38,462 nucleotides of DNA from Proteobacteria bacterium UBA6908 (GCA_002451085.1 DKBE01000095.1:1-38462), one strand, 5' to 3'; positions 25,589 to 34,982 are shown, counted from the first letter of the stretch. The notes: generated by a model from the letters alone, not told the origin. Numbers and translations: made by a program.

Positions 25589-26092
25589 TCAGTAGAGGAT
25601 TTCGACACGACGATTGAGGGCCCAGGCCGCCTCATTGTGATCATTGGCCACCGGCTTCTCTTCACCGTAGGAAACGACCTTGATGCGATCGGCGCTTACG
25701 CCAAGGAGTTTGACCATCCGCTCCACAGCCTGGGCACGACGCTCGCCCAGCGCCAGGTTGTATTCGCGCGTACCGCGTTCGTCGGCATGGCCTTCGAGCA
25801 CGACCTTCACGCCCTTGTTGGCCGCAAGATAGGAGGCATGTGCTTCAACAATCGCGCGGTTCTCGTCATCCACGGAACTGGAGTCAAAAGCGAAATACAC
25901 GCGACGCTTCTTGAGCAGGTCAGCCTGGGCCTTGGCGTCCAGTGGTTTGCCGGAAACACCGCCGGCAGCATCGGCCCCGGCAGCACCGACACTCTTGTCG
26001 TCTACGCTGGGCTTGGTGGACTCGGCGCCGCCGCAGGCGGCCAGCGACAGGGCCATCACAGTGATAAGGGACAGCAGAACCTTGTTGTGCAT
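25589..26092 (-). CDS. pal: Pal, peptidoglycan-associated lipoprotein
   Basis: A 167-residue outer-membrane lipoprotein. A lipobox LAAC places the lipidated cysteine at residue 20, after which comes a flexible linker. The C-terminal OmpA-like domain has VYFAFDSSSV, the peptidoglycan-binding region EGHADERGTREYNLALGERRA and VVSYGEEKPV. Pal anchors the outer membrane to peptidoglycan and binds TolB. AGGAG precedes the ATG, 9 bases after the tolB stop. Confidence 0.96.
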   Translation of the reverse strand: MHNKVLLSLITVMALSLAACGGAESTKPSVDDKSVGAAGADAAGGVSGKPLDAKAQADLLKKRRVYFAFDSSSVDDENRAIVEAHASYLAANKGVKVVLEGHADERGTREYNLALGERRAQAVERMVKLLGVSADRIKVVSYGEEKPVANDHNEAAWALNRRVEILY

Positions 26093-26101
26093 AGTTATCT
26101 C

Positions 26102-27421
26102 CTAGTTAATGGGGGTAGAACGGTTAAACGGTGACCAGGCCGGCTCGCGTACATCACCTTCCTGGAGTTTGAGGGTCTGGCGAACACGACCGTCGGAAGA
26201 TACCGAGGCCAGTACACCGCGCCCGCCTTGCTCGGTCGCATACAGAATCATGCGGCCATTGGGTGCAAAACTGGGTGATTCATCGAGAGGCGTGTCGGTC
26301 AAAACCTGCAGTACCCCGGCTGATAGATGGTACAGCGCAGCATGATAACGCCCCGCCACGCCGCTCACCAGCGTCAGCATCTTTCCATCCGGCGAATAGG
26401 AAGCGCCGGCATTGTATTCACCCTGGAAAGTCAGGCGTTCGACGCGGCTGCCGTCGGCACGCATGCGGTAGATCTGCGGTTTGCCGCTGCGATCCGAGGT
26501 AAAAATGATCTCCTGGCCGTCCGGTGACCAGGCCGGCTCGGTATCGATGGCGGGATGCTGGGTGAGGCGCGTCAGCGTTAAATCGGACAAGCGCATCACA
26601 TAGATTTCGGGATTGCCATCGCGCGACAGGGTCAACGCCAACCGGCTGCCGTCCGGCGACCAGGCCGGGGCCGAGTTGATGCCATTGAATTCCGCCGCAC
26701 GGCTGCGCGTTCCGCGCAGCACATCCTGAAGGTAGAGCACCGGCCGACGTTGCTCAAAGGAGACATAGGCAAGCCGGCTGCCGTCCGGTGACCAGGCCGG
26801 TGACATGATCGGTTCCGGCGACGTCAGCACCGTGACCGGGTTATAGCCATCGGCGTCCGCCAACTGCAGACGGAACCGGTATTTCCGCCCATTCTGCTCG
26901 CGCGTGACGTAGGCAATACGGGTGCTGAACACCCCCGGTTCGCCCGTCAGCTTTTCATAAATGATGTCGCTGATCTGGTGCGCGGCCGCCCGCAAGCGAT
27001 TGCTGGGAACGGTATAGCTGTAGCCGGCCAGCTGCTGCTCCTTATAAATATCATAGAGGCGGAAATCCACCTGCCAGCGGTCACGTCCGGCCGGCTTGAC
27101 CTTGCCAATCACCAGTGCCTCGGCCTTGATGATGCGCCAGTCCTTGAAGATCACCTGACGGTCGTCGCTGGGTCGTGAAACAAAATCTCTCGGGTCGAGC
27201 GGCGTAAACCGGCCGCTACGTGCCAGATCGGCCTGTACAATGGCATTCACATCCTGGGGCGGAACATTCCGTGCATCGGTCGCAAATGGAACAATGGCGA
27301 TCGGCAATCCGCTGTCCACGCCTTGGGTGATTTCGATTGTGAGGATGGCCCACGCAGGTACTGCGCTGCCCAGCAAGCCCAACAGCACGCCGACCCGTAC
27401 CAGCCCGATAAACCTTTTCAC
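26102..27421 (-). CDS. tolB: TolB, periplasmic beta-propeller protein
   Basis: A 439-residue periplasmic protein with a signal peptide ending near AWA (residue 25), an N-terminal alpha/beta domain, and a six-bladed beta-propeller marked by repeated AWSPDGS or AWSPDG units. TolB bridges Pal and the TolA-TolQR motor. It begins with a GTG that overlaps the tolA stop as GTGA, indicating translational coupling. The length is normal. Confidence 0.96.
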   Translation of the reverse strand: MKRFIGLVRVGVLLGLLGSAVPAWAILTIEITQGVDSGLPIAIVPFATDARNVPPQDVNAIVQADLARSGRFTPLDPRDFVSRPSDDRQVIFKDWRIIKAEALVIGKVKPAGRDRWQVDFRLYDIYKEQQLAGYSYTVPSNRLRAAAHQISDIIYEKLTGEPGVFSTRIAYVTREQNGRKYRFRLQLADADGYNPVTVLTSPEPIMSPAWSPDGSRLAYVSFEQRRPVLYLQDVLRGTRSRAAEFNGINSAPAWSPDGSRLALTLSRDGNPEIYVMRLSDLTLTRLTQHPAIDTEPAWSPDGQEIIFTSDRSGKPQIYRMRADGSRVERLTFQGEYNAGASYSPDGKMLTLVSGVAGRYHAALYHLSAGVLQVLTDTPLDESPSFAPNGRMILYATEQGGRGVLASVSSDGRVRQTLKLQEGDVREPAWSPFNRSTPIN

Positions 27422-28233
27422 GTCAATCCCTCCGGTCGGAATCGTAATTCCAGTTCACGAAAATGTTCGAACAGCCCTTTGTCTTCCGGCAACGGCAGGG
27501 GCGACGCCTTGTATACCGCGTTCTCCACCGAGCGATCAAATGGTGGATTGCCGCTAGGCCGGATCACCGTCGCCTTAATCACCTCGCCTGTCGGTGAAAG
27601 CCGCACCCGCACCACGCACTCCATGTTCTTGCTCCACCCGGCCGGCCGTACCCAGTTGCGCTCGACCTGCTGGCGAATGAGCCCTTCGTAACGATCCAGC
27701 TCGGATTGGGTGCGTGCGGCCTGCTCGGCCCGGCGTTTCTCAAACTCCTGCTGTCGCTTGCGATCCTGTTCTTCGCTGGCGAGCTGTTCTTTCAGGCTTT
27801 GTTCAGCGGCGCGGCGGCGCTCTTCCGTCTCTTTTTTGCGCTTGATGGCGGTCTGGCGCTCCTGTTCCTTGCGTTGCTTTTCCGCCTCGGCGGCCTTGCG
27901 TTTCTCCTGAGCCTGGCGCTTGGCCTCGGCGGCCTTGGCCTGCTCGGCGCGGCGCTTTTCTTCGGTCGCTTTGCGTTCGCGTTCCTTACGCTCATTCTGA
28001 TTCTTCGCTTCCTGTTCGGCCCTGGCGCGCTCCTCGCGTTTGCGGCGCTCCAGCTCCTTGCGCGCCTCGGCATCGTTCATGGACTGCGCCTGAATGATCC
28101 GGGCCGGTGCCGGCGGCCTGGCCTGCCAGCGCACCCCGATCACCAGCAAGGCCAGGAGGACAAGATGTACAAGCACGGCATAAATCACCGCCTTTCGGCT
28201 TCCGGGCAGGGAGCGCGGCGTGCGGAACACCAT
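27418..28233 (-). CDS. tolA: TolA, energy-coupling protein of the Tol-Pal system
   Basis: A protein of about 271 residues, shorter than the 421 of E. coli TolA. A single N-terminal membrane segment (AVIYAVLVHLVLLALLVIGV) is followed by a long, highly charged helical rod of Glu, Arg, Lys and Ala repeats (about 50-165), and a C-terminal TonB/TolA domain with VRVRLSPTGEVIKATVIRPS. It transmits proton-motive force from TolQR across the periplasm. The frame extends to 28356 within tolR; the ATG at 28233, just after the tolR stop, is chosen. The short rod is the main peculiarity. Confidence 0.94.
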   Translation of the reverse strand: MVFRTPRSLPGSRKAVIYAVLVHLVLLALLVIGVRWQARPPAPARIIQAQSMNDAEARKELERRKREERARAEQEAKNQNERKERERKATEEKRRAEQAKAAEAKRQAQEKRKAAEAEKQRKEQERQTAIKRKKETEERRRAAEQSLKEQLASEEQDRKRQQEFEKRRAEQAARTQSELDRYEGLIRQQVERNWVRPAGWSKNMECVVRVRLSPTGEVIKATVIRPSGNPPFDRSVENAVYKASPLPLPEDKGLFEHFRELELRFRPEGLT

Positions 28234-28234
28234 C

Positions 28235-28663
28235 CTACTTCTTGCCTGGCTTCCGCGTGTCCGGCGTCTGGGTGACCAGTCCGACGCTGGGCACACCGGC
28301 GGTCTGCAACAGCACCATGGCCTGCATGATATCGTTGTACGCCGCCTGGCGGTCACCGCGGATCAATACCGGGGTCTGCGGACGCACGCGCATGATGGCC
28401 GCCACCTTGCTTTGCAGTTCCTGGGTTCCAATTTCGCGATCATCGAGAAACAGCTTGCCGCGCCGATCGACCGTCACCACCAGGGTCTCGCGATCCGGGT
28501 TGTCGACGGCCTGAGCCGCGGCCTTCGGTAACTCCACCTTCACGCCGGGAGTCAGCAACGGTGCGGTGATCATGAAAATCACCAGCAACACCAGCATGAC
28601 GTCGATGTACGGGACAACGTTGATATCGGAGATACGCTTGCGGCGCACGCGGACGATGGGCAT
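28235..28663 (-). CDS. tolR: TolR, Tol-Pal motor subunit
   Basis: A 142-residue ExbD/TolR-family inner-membrane protein. The N-terminal membrane segment NVVPYIDVMLVLLVIFMI holds the proton-conducting aspartate (Asp21); a periplasmic domain follows. It works with TolQ to energise TolA. It begins one base after the tolQ stop. Confidence 0.95.
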   Translation of the reverse strand: MPIVRVRRKRISDINVVPYIDVMLVLLVIFMITAPLLTPGVKVELPKAAAQAVDNPDRETLVVTVDRRGKLFLDDREIGTQELQSKVAAIMRVRPQTPVLIRGDRQAAYNDIMQAMVLLQTAGVPSVGLVTQTPDTRKPGKK

Positions 28664-28664
28664 G

Positions 28665-29363
28665 TCAGGCCTTGCTCATGAAGGCCTGACGGTGAAGGAT
28701 GCTGGCGAACTCTTCCATGAAGATTTCGTAGCGCGTCACCAGGCGTTCAACATCATTGGAATAGCGGTTGTAGGCGATGACCGCCGGGATCGCGGCAAAC
28801 AGGCCCATGGCCGTGGCAATCAGGGCCTCGGCAATGCCGGGTGCTACGCTGGCGATAGTGGCCTGCTGCGCCATGCTCAAGCCCTGAAACGAATGCATGA
28901 TGCCCCAAACAGTGCCAAACAGACCAACGTAGGGGCTGGTCGAACCAACCGTAGCCAGGAAGGACAGATGGGTTTCCATGTAGTCGAGCTCACGCGTCAG
29001 CGCCACCCGCATGGCGCGCTGCACGCCTTCGAGAATTTCCGTCGGCTGGATATTCTTCTGCTTTTCGAGACGGGCATATTCCTTGAAACCAGACACAAAC
29101 ACACTGTCCATGCCGGACAGTGTGTCTTCATTCTGTGACAGTTCGCGAAACATCTGGTTCAGGTTTCCACCGGACCAGAACCGGCTCTCGAATCGCTCGG
29201 CGGCGCGCGCCGCCAGCTTGAAGGCGGCCCACTTGCGGAAGATCATGGTCCAGGACACGAGCGAGGCGGCGAGCAGCAACAGCATGACCAGCTGCACCAC
29301 GAAGCTGGCATGACTGAGGATATTGATCAGCGCCAGGCCCTCGTTGCTTGCGGTGAGATTCAC
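28665..29363 (-). CDS. tolQ: TolQ, Tol-Pal motor subunit
   Basis: A 232-residue MotA/TolQ/ExbB-family inner-membrane protein with membrane segments at about 15-37, 130-155 and 168-190. The phrases LSFLATVGSTSPYVGLFGTVWGIM and APGIAEALIATAMGLFAAIPAV are hallmarks of the family. It forms the proton channel stator with TolR. It lies 23 bases after ybgC and just before tolR. Confidence 0.96.
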   Translation of the reverse strand: MNLTASNEGLALINILSHASFVVQLVMLLLLAASLVSWTMIFRKWAAFKLAARAAERFESRFWSGGNLNQMFRELSQNEDTLSGMDSVFVSGFKEYARLEKQKNIQPTEILEGVQRAMRVALTRELDYMETHLSFLATVGSTSPYVGLFGTVWGIMHSFQGLSMAQQATIASVAPGIAEALIATAMGLFAAIPAVIAYNRYSNDVERLVTRYEIFMEEFASILHRQAFMSKA

Positions 29364-29386
29364 AGTTTCTCCTTGTACATGATGAT

Positions 29387-29821
29387 TCAGCTCAACGTCG
29401 TTGTTGGTGTTCCGCCCTGCCAGGACTCCACGGCCGCCGCCACCTGCGGCGGGATCGCCACCGGGATAAAGCGCTCGGCATCGATGCAGGCCACGCGCAC
29501 CTCGCCGCTGGCCAGCGTTACAGACTGGCAGCGGACTTCCTGCGACAGCGTCAAGCTGGCCGCCCCACGGCGCTGCACAGCCACCGTCACGGTGACCAGT
29601 TCATTGAAGCGCGCCGGCTTGTGGAAGGTAATGCTGACAGAACTCACGGCAAATATGACTCCATGTGCACGGCGGAGTTCATCCTGCTCAAATCCCAGGG
29701 CACGCAGCCATTCCGTGCGCGCGCGCTCCATGAAATTGAGGTAATTCGAGTGGTACACCACACCGCCGGTATCGGTGTCCTCGTAATACACCCGGATCGG
29801 CAGGGAAAAAGTTGAATTCAT
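29387..29821 (-). CDS. ybgC: YbgC, acyl-CoA thioesterase of the tol-pal operon
   Basis: A 144-residue hotdog-fold thioesterase. The catalytic aspartate region YYEDTDTGGVVYHSNYL near the N-terminus (Asp17) is intact, as is ERARTEWLRALG. It acts on acyl-CoA or acyl-carrier-protein thioesters in the cytoplasm; why it is tied to tol-pal is unclear. It begins 13 bases after the ruvB stop and leads into tolQ. Confidence 0.94.
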   Translation of the reverse strand: MNSTFSLPIRVYYEDTDTGGVVYHSNYLNFMERARTEWLRALGFEQDELRRAHGVIFAVSSVSITFHKPARFNELVTVTVAVQRRGAASLTLSQEVRCQSVTLASGEVRVACIDAERFIPVAIPPQVAAAVESWQGGTPTTTLS

Positions 29822-29834
29822 GTCCGGCGTGAAA

Positions 29835-30884
29835 TCAGTCCTCGTCGAAGATGCCGCGCTGGGGGGTATCTCCGCCGGTTGGCGGCGTCAGCCCGAGATG
29901 CTGCCAGGCGCGCCGCGTAGCGACACGGCCGCGTGGAGTGCGCATCAGGAAACCCTGCTGGGTCAGGTACGGCTCAATCACGTCTTCAATCGTGCCGCGT
30001 TCCTCGCCGATGGCGGCGGCCAGCGCATCAATGCCCACCGGACCACCGGCAAAGCGTTCGATCACGGCTTCCAGCAGTCGGCGGTCAAGGGCATCGAATC
30101 CTTCTGCGTCCACGTTCAGCATGACGAGCGCGTCTTCGGCGATGCGGCCGCTCAATACGCCCTGGCCTTTCACTTCGGCATAGTCGCGCGCCCGCCGCAG
30201 CAGGCGGTTGGCAATACGCGGGGTGCCGCGGGAGCGACGGGCAATGGCGTGAATCCCCTCGGCCTCGGCTTCAATGCCCAAAATACCGGCCGAACGTCGC
30301 ACGATCCGGGCCAGATCTTCCGCCGCGTAGAATTCCAGACGCTGCACGATGCCAAACCGGTCACGCAATGGACTGGTCAACAACCCGGCACGCGTGGTGG
30401 CGCCAATCAGCGTGAATGGCGGAAGATCCAGTTTGATCGAACGAGCCGCCGGCCCCTCACCAATAAGAATATCAATTTGATAATCCTCCATGGCCGGATA
30501 GAGGATCTCTTCGACGACCGGGCTGAGGCGATGAATTTCATCGATAAACAGCACGTCGTGGGGCTGGAGGTTGGTCAATAAGGCAGCGAGATCACCGGCA
30601 CGTTCCAGTACCGGGCCAGAGGTCTGGCGCAGGGTGGCCCCCATCTCGTGCGCAATGATGTGCGCCAGGGTGGTCTTGCCGAGACCGGGAGGACCAAACA
30701 GCAATACGTGGTCAAGCGCTTCGGTACGCTGACGCGCCGCCGAAATGAAAATCTCCATTTGCTCCCGGACCGGCTTCTGCCCTACATAGTCGGCCAGGCG
30801 GGCCGGGCGCAAGCGCAGCTCGAGACCAACCTCATCAGTTGCGGCCTCCGGTTTGCCTGAAACAAGCCTGTCCGTTTCGATCAT
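29835..30884 (-). CDS. ruvB: RuvB, Holliday junction branch-migration ATPase
   Basis: A 349-residue hexameric AAA+ motor that drives branch migration with RuvA. Walker A (GPPGLGKTT) and Walker B (LFIDEIHR) are present, with the C-terminal winged-helix region ending in [16 protein letters not shown]. The MIETDRLV start at 30884 matches the family's usual N-terminus but has no clear ribosome binding site; a GTG at 30905 preceded by AGGAACGG is an alternative. It follows ruvA in the ruvC-ruvA-ruvB order. Confidence 0.96.
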   Translation of the reverse strand: MIETDRLVSGKPEAATDEVGLELRLRPARLADYVGQKPVREQMEIFISAARQRTEALDHVLLFGPPGLGKTTLAHIIAHEMGATLRQTSGPVLERAGDLAALLTNLQPHDVLFIDEIHRLSPVVEEILYPAMEDYQIDILIGEGPAARSIKLDLPPFTLIGATTRAGLLTSPLRDRFGIVQRLEFYAAEDLARIVRRSAGILGIEAEAEGIHAIARRSRGTPRIANRLLRRARDYAEVKGQGVLSGRIAEDALVMLNVDAEGFDALDRRLLEAVIERFAGGPVGIDALAAAIGEERGTIEDVIEPYLTQQGFLMRTPRGRVATRRAWQHLGLTPPTGGDTPQRGIFDED

Positions 30885-30938
30885 ATATATAAGTATGCCA
30901 CTCACCCGTTCCTGGCTGAATTGGCGCTGTTTCCCTCG

Positions 30939-31541
30939 TTATGACTTCAAACCCGCCAGTCCTTTGAGCGCCTGGCGAATGAGATCCTCACTCTTCATGT
31001 CCTCGTGCGGCAGATTGCTGATTGCGCGGCTGGCCTCGGCCGGTTTGTAGCCTAACGCAATCAGAGCGCTCACGGCCTCCTGTGCCGGATCGACCGGCCT
31101 GCCTGCCGGACGGGCGGTCCCGGGTGCCGGTGACATGTTCAGATCCACCTTGTCGCGCAGCTCCATCACCAGTCGTTCGGCGGTCTTGCGGCCAATCCCG
31201 GGCACCTTGGTTAACCGAGCAATGTCTTCATGGGTCAGGCAAAGCAGCAATTCCTGCTCGGAAAGTCCGGACAACACCGCCAGCGCCACGCGTGGCCCGA
31301 CGCCGTTGACCTTCAGAAGATGTCGAAACCATTGACGTTGTGACTCGCGGGAAAATCCGTAGAGCAGATGGGCATCTTCGCGTACGACCAAATGGGTATA
31401 CAGCGTTACCTGCTCGCCGACGGCTGGCAGATCGTAAAAGGTGGACATGGGGGCCTCCAGTTCATACCCCACTCCGCTCACTTCCAGCAACAACGCCGGG
31501 GGTTCCTTGCGAATCAGTACACCGGTCAGCCGACCAATCAT
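30939..31541 (-). CDS. ruvA: RuvA, Holliday junction-binding subunit
   Basis: A 200-residue protein that binds four-way junctions as a tetramer and loads RuvB. It has the N-terminal OB-fold (MIGRLTGVLIRKEPPALLLEV), two helix-hairpin-helix motifs (VNGVGPRVALAVLS and VPGIGRKTAERLVMEL) and the C-terminal RuvB-binding domain (QEAVSALIALGYKPAEASRAI). The start overlaps the ruvC end by 4 bases, implying coupled translation. Confidence 0.96.
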   Translation of the reverse strand: MIGRLTGVLIRKEPPALLLEVSGVGYELEAPMSTFYDLPAVGEQVTLYTHLVVREDAHLLYGFSRESQRQWFRHLLKVNGVGPRVALAVLSGLSEQELLLCLTHEDIARLTKVPGIGRKTAERLVMELRDKVDLNMSPAPGTARPAGRPVDPAQEAVSALIALGYKPAEASRAISNLPHEDMKSEDLIRQALKGLAGLKS

Positions 31542-32071
31542 GCCAATCGCCTCCGTACCCGGCGGCTGGCACGGCGTGAACGCAACCCGGGTTGCCGACG
31601 AGCGCTGTGAGCGTGATGGGCATGACAGATGGCACAGGCCAGCGCATCGGCAGCGTCGGTCTGCGGATTGCCGGAGAGCGTGAGCAGCGCCTTGACCATG
31701 TGTTTGACCTGCTCCTTCTGGGCATGTCCTTTGCCAACCAGTGATTGTTTCACCTGCAACGCCGAGTATTCACTGACTGGCAAGAGTCGATTGGCCGCGG
31801 CCAGTACGGCGGCGGCCCGAGCCTGCCCGAGCTTGAGCGCGGAGTCGGCATTGCGGGCCATAAACACCTTTTCCACCACAACAGCATCCGGTCGATAGGC
31901 GCCGATCACTTCCGTGATGCCTTCGTAGATGACCTTGAGGCGCTCGGCCAGGGACACCGCCGGCACCCGCACCACGCCACTGGCAACATAACTGATCTTG
32001 CCATTCGACAACACATGGATCACACCGAAGCCGGTCAGTCGCGAGCCGGGATCAATGCCCAGAATACGCAT
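31538..32071 (-). CDS. ruvC: RuvC, Holliday junction resolvase
   Basis: A 177-residue nuclease that cuts Holliday junctions. The catalytic acidic residues are visible: Asp7 in GIDPGS, Glu67 in VVEKVF, and the aspartates of TDAADALA near the C-terminus. A basic arginine-rich tail of about 25 residues follows the catalytic core. It lies 22 bases after yebC and overlaps ruvA. Confidence 0.96.
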   Translation of the reverse strand: MRILGIDPGSRLTGFGVIHVLSNGKISYVASGVVRVPAVSLAERLKVIYEGITEVIGAYRPDAVVVEKVFMARNADSALKLGQARAAAVLAAANRLLPVSEYSALQVKQSLVGKGHAQKEQVKHMVKALLTLSGNPQTDAADALACAICHAHHAHSARRQPGLRSRRASRRVRRRLA

Positions 32072-32093
32072 TCAGTCCTGTGCCCTGAACATG

Positions 32094-32846
32094 TCAGCCG
32101 CCATGCTGACCAACCAGTGGTTCCGGTAAATCGGCATTGCTGTAGACGTGCTGCACATCATCCAGATCTTCGAGAGCCTCCAGCAGTTTCCACATCTTTT
32201 CGGCATCCTCGCCGACCAGTGCAATGTCACTGGTGGCACGCTGACAGATTTCAGCATGGTCAGGCTTCAGGGCCGCCTTGTCCATGGCCTCGCACACCGC
32301 TGTAAATTGTTCCGGTGCCGTGACAACTTCGATACTGCCATCGTCCTGGGCGACAACGTCGTCGGCGCCGGCTTCCAGTGCGGCAGCCATGATCCGGTCT
32401 TCGCTGGCGCCGGGAGCGTAGGTCAGCACCCCAAGCCGGTGAAACAGAAATCCCACGGAACCATCCTGGCCCAGGTTTCCACCGTGCTTGGTAAACGCGT
32501 GCCGCACTTCACCAACTGTCCGGGTTCGGTTGTCAGTCTGGCATTCAACGATGACCGCCACACCGCCCGGGCCATAACCTTCGTAATGGATTTCCTCGTA
32601 TTGCGCACCCTCCAGCTCGCCGGTGCCGCGCTTGATGGCGCGCTCGATCGTGTCCTTGGTCATGTTGGCGTCGAGCGCCTTGTCGATAACAGCGCGCAGA
32701 CGCGGATTCTGTTTGGGATCGCCACCACCACCCGTGCGGGCAGAAATCGTGATTTCGCGAATTAGCTTGGTGAACACCTTGCCACGCCGGGCATCCTGCA
32801 CCCCCTTGCGGTGCTTGATATTGGCCCATTTGCTGTGACCGGCCAT
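32094..32846 (-). CDS. yebC: YebC/PmpR family protein (TACO1 family)
   Basis: A 250-residue member of the YebC/TACO1 family, recognised by [15 protein letters not shown] at the N-terminus and the three-domain sequence that follows ([39 protein letters not shown]). Members are known as transcriptional regulators or, more recently, as ribosome-associated factors for difficult peptide sequences. It heads yebC-ruvC-ruvA-ruvB, a common gammaproteobacterial order, and is divergent from the unknown gene at 33062. Confidence 0.95.
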   Translation of the reverse strand: MAGHSKWANIKHRKGVQDARRGKVFTKLIREITISARTGGGGDPKQNPRLRAVIDKALDANMTKDTIERAIKRGTGELEGAQYEEIHYEGYGPGGVAVIVECQTDNRTRTVGEVRHAFTKHGGNLGQDGSVGFLFHRLGVLTYAPGASEDRIMAAALEAGADDVVAQDDGSIEVVTAPEQFTAVCEAMDKAALKPDHAEICQRATSDIALVGEDAEKMWKLLEALEDLDDVQHVYSNADLPEPLVGQHGG

Positions 32847-33061
32847 GAGTGCCCTGCCGTATCGGCCTGTTTCTCAGAGTAATTGGCCCGTCTTGAACCC
32901 GACGGATGACGCCGCTCAGTTTATCACTGCCGCTGTCAGCTCCCAACTGCTTGGCATGGTCTGTGCACCATTCCCAAGATTCAGGTATGAAGCCATTTCG
33001 CCCGCTTTCGACGGGTACTCCTGCAGGGAAGCCTCCATTCGCAATCCGTCCAGGAGGCATG

Positions 33062-33787
33062 ATGAAAAAGTACGTCCTCACCAACGAAGCCGGTGACACC
33101 GGAACCGGTGTCAAAGTCAAAGTCGGAAAATTTGTTCATGACGCAGCCCAGCATGCGGCCCTGCTCGCGCGCCTGACCAGCTGTGCCGAAAATCCGGGCC
33201 TGGCCGTGCTGGTCAGCCCGATCCTGCCGGAGAACAGCAGATTATTTCAGGTACATTCCTGGAATGTGGCGGTTGGCGATCCCGGCCAGGCCCAGAACTA
33301 CACTGTCATCAAGGAGATGCCGGTTGTCCCGCAGGCAATGCTTGAAATGCGCCTGACCTTCGCACTGCTGGTGCTCAAGGAGATGATCACCAATCGTGAA
33401 TTCCGCATCTGGGCTGAAAACTGGATCGCCAACAAGGATCGGAGCGCCGAAGCCGCCACCAAGGTTCGCAAGATCCTGGAAGGCGAGCAGGAAGCCAGTG
33501 CGGAGCTCGAGGAATTGGCTGCCTGGGGCGCTTCCAGCACGGATGATCTGAAAACGGTTCATAAACTGGATGAACAGGATCAGCGCGCCTTGCAGGCTGT
33601 TCAGGCGGCCGAACTGGCGGCCAACCGCGGAGCCGATCAAGAAGCCGTATCCAGGGCCATCGCCAATACATTACTGGAGATTTCCAAAGTGGCCAGCAAG
33701 GTTGATCTCCTGACACTGGCCACACGGGTGCTGGGTGCCAATCAGGGCCAGGAATCCGAACCAGACGCAGGACTCGCCGCGAACTGA
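33062..33787 (+). CDS. Conserved-looking hypothetical protein
   Basis: A soluble protein of about 241 residues that I do not recognise. No signal peptide or membrane segment is seen. The first half is mixed alpha/beta; the second half (about 110-225) looks mainly helical and charged, with AEAATKVRKILEGEQEASAE and EDQRALQAVQAAELAANRG-like heptad character suggesting coiled coil. The open frame extends to 32906, but AGGAGG at 33052-33057 places the start at 33062 (or the adjacent ATG at 33059). Base composition resembles the neighbours, so there is no sign of recent transfer. It is the only plus-strand gene inside a long minus-strand block, divergent from yebC and convergent with the hydrolase gene. 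Confidence 0.75.
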   Translation: MKKYVLTNEAGDTGTGVKVKVGKFVHDAAQHAALLARLTSCAENPGLAVLVSPILPENSRLFQVHSWNVAVGDPGQAQNYTVIKEMPVVPQAMLEMRLTFALLVLKEMITNREFRIWAENWIANKDRSAEAATKVRKILEGEQEASAELEELAAWGASSTDDLKTVHKLDEQDQRALQAVQAAELAANRGADQEAVSRAIANTLLEISKVASKVDLLTLATRVLGANQGQESEPDAGLAAN

Positions 33788-33799
33788 CAATCAAGCTGA

Positions 33800-33829
33800 A
33801 ACAGGCCGCTGGTGCATCAGCGGCCTGTT
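33800..33829. terminator. Perfect hairpin between convergent genes
   Basis: A 12-bp perfect stem (33800-33811 with 33818-33829) and a 6-base loop lie between the ends of the unknown gene and the hydrolase gene. There is no strong T-run on either side. Its position suggests bidirectional termination. Confidence 0.6.
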
Positions 33830-33832
33830 ACG

Positions 33833-34465
33833 TTAATGCACGAACCTGCCGTTACGCAGGAATTGATTGATCTGGCGCGCCACCAGCGGAGAAAACAACA
33901 TGGCCGAGTGGGCGACCGGCAGCACCACCCGGTCTTGCGCATCCGGCACATCGGTTTCATCAACCAGCACGGTTCCATCACTCGGCGTCGTCAGCCGTGC
34001 CACCAGTCGCCCCAGCCCCAGGGCACGACTGCCGGCGATCACCCCGGTATCGGCGGGCGGCCATCCCCAGCGCCGAACCTGCCCAGCCACCAGATCGGAC
34101 AACGAACGACCTCCCATCTGCCGGCCAACGGGCGAGCGCATGATGCTCTCCCCGGCCAGGCTGCCCTGTTGCGGCGAACCGAGGTAGACAATTCGTCCCG
34201 GACGCTGCTGGGGATGGAAATGGAACAAGGCACGAATAACGATTCCACCCAGGCTATAGCCGACCCAGTGCACGGTTTCTCCCGGCACCTCGGCCAGAAA
34301 GGCCTGAAGACGGTCGGCATTGCTGTGCAGATCGCAGCGCACGCTCGGATATGAAAACGGAAAGACGCGGAACCCGGTCCGCCGCAAGCGCAGCGCCAGA
34401 GGCTGAAGCGCCAGGCTGTTCAACCACAGGCCGTTCACCAGCACCACGCTCGCCTTCTCGTCCAT
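33833..34465 (-). CDS. Alpha/beta hydrolase, lipase/esterase-like
   Basis: A 210-residue cytoplasmic alpha/beta-hydrolase-fold protein. The nucleophile elbow GYSLGG (serine at about residue 70) and the preceding VHWV strand are clear; the start VVLVNGLWLN gives the oxyanion strand; aspartates in VDETDVPDAQ and the histidine in PVAHSAML could complete the triad. The arrangement resembles small PGAP1/lipase-like serine hydrolases. Substrate is unknown. It follows nudB by 20 bases and is probably the last gene of the fmdB-aspS series. Confidence 0.82.
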   Translation of the reverse strand: MDEKASVVLVNGLWLNSLALQPLALRLRRTGFRVFPFSYPSVRCDLHSNADRLQAFLAEVPGETVHWVGYSLGGIVIRALFHFHPQQRPGRIVYLGSPQQGSLAGESIMRSPVGRQMGGRSLSDLVAGQVRRWGWPPADTGVIAGSRALGLGRLVARLTTPSDGTVLVDETDVPDAQDRVVLPVAHSAMLFSPLVARQINQFLRNGRFVH

Positions 34466-34485
34466 ATGTATCCAGTCCGGTGCCG

Positions 34486-34968
34486 TCAGGGGGAACGGGA
34501 CGCGTTCCCGATGCGATCTTTCAGGAGATGCCGCAATGCGTCGCGATTGGTCCAGGAAAATACCCGCTCGATGGCCTCCGGGAAAGACACCCAGACGTAC
34601 TTCAGATGCTCGCCGGGACTGAGGACGATGTCCTGCTCACGCGGCAATTCAAGCGAAAAGAAATGCTCGGTGTTCTCGAACACATCCGGAGCGTAGCGGT
34701 AGCGGAACTGCGGAAAGATTTCGTAGCGTTGCTGCAGTTGCCAGTCCTCCAGGTCATCGGGCGAGACACGTATCCCGGTTTCCTCGTGCAGCTCGCGGGC
34801 CGCGGTTTCGGCCGGCTGCTCATCGCCCCACTCCATGCTGCCGGTAACCGACTGCCAGAAATCCGGGTGATCGGCGCGCTGCAACAGCAAGACCTTGCCG
34901 GTGCGCGTGTAGACCACCACCAGCACCGACTCCGGCCGCTTGTAGGCACGCGGAGGGGTTGCCGCCAT
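34486..34968 (-). CDS. nudB: NudB, dihydroneopterin triphosphate diphosphatase
   Basis: A 160-residue Nudix hydrolase. The Nudix box lies at about 43-66 (GSMEWGDE...ARELHEETGI). The N-terminus YKRPESVLVVVY and the C-terminal part (HLKYVWVSFPEAIERVFSWTNRDAL) match NudB, which removes pyrophosphate from dihydroneopterin triphosphate in folate synthesis. Its position directly after aspS (14 bases) is a widespread gammaproteobacterial arrangement and supports the name over other Nudix functions. Confidence 0.9.
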   Translation of the reverse strand: MAATPPRAYKRPESVLVVVYTRTGKVLLLQRADHPDFWQSVTGSMEWGDEQPAETAARELHEETGIRVSPDDLEDWQLQQRYEIFPQFRYRYAPDVFENTEHFFSLELPREQDIVLSPGEHLKYVWVSFPEAIERVFSWTNRDALRHLLKDRIGNASRSP

Positions 34969-34982
34969 GCGCGGTACCGGAC

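Noticed and set aside
27710..28100. Plus-strand frames opposite tolA and other repetitive frames
   Set aside because: They mirror the charged repeat of TolA; the opposite strand gives Leu/Phe-rich sequence without gene features.
32906..33061. Upstream extension of the unknown plus-strand gene
   Set aside because: The strong AGGAGG at 33052-33057 fits the ATG at 33062, and the extension overlaps the divergent yebC leader.
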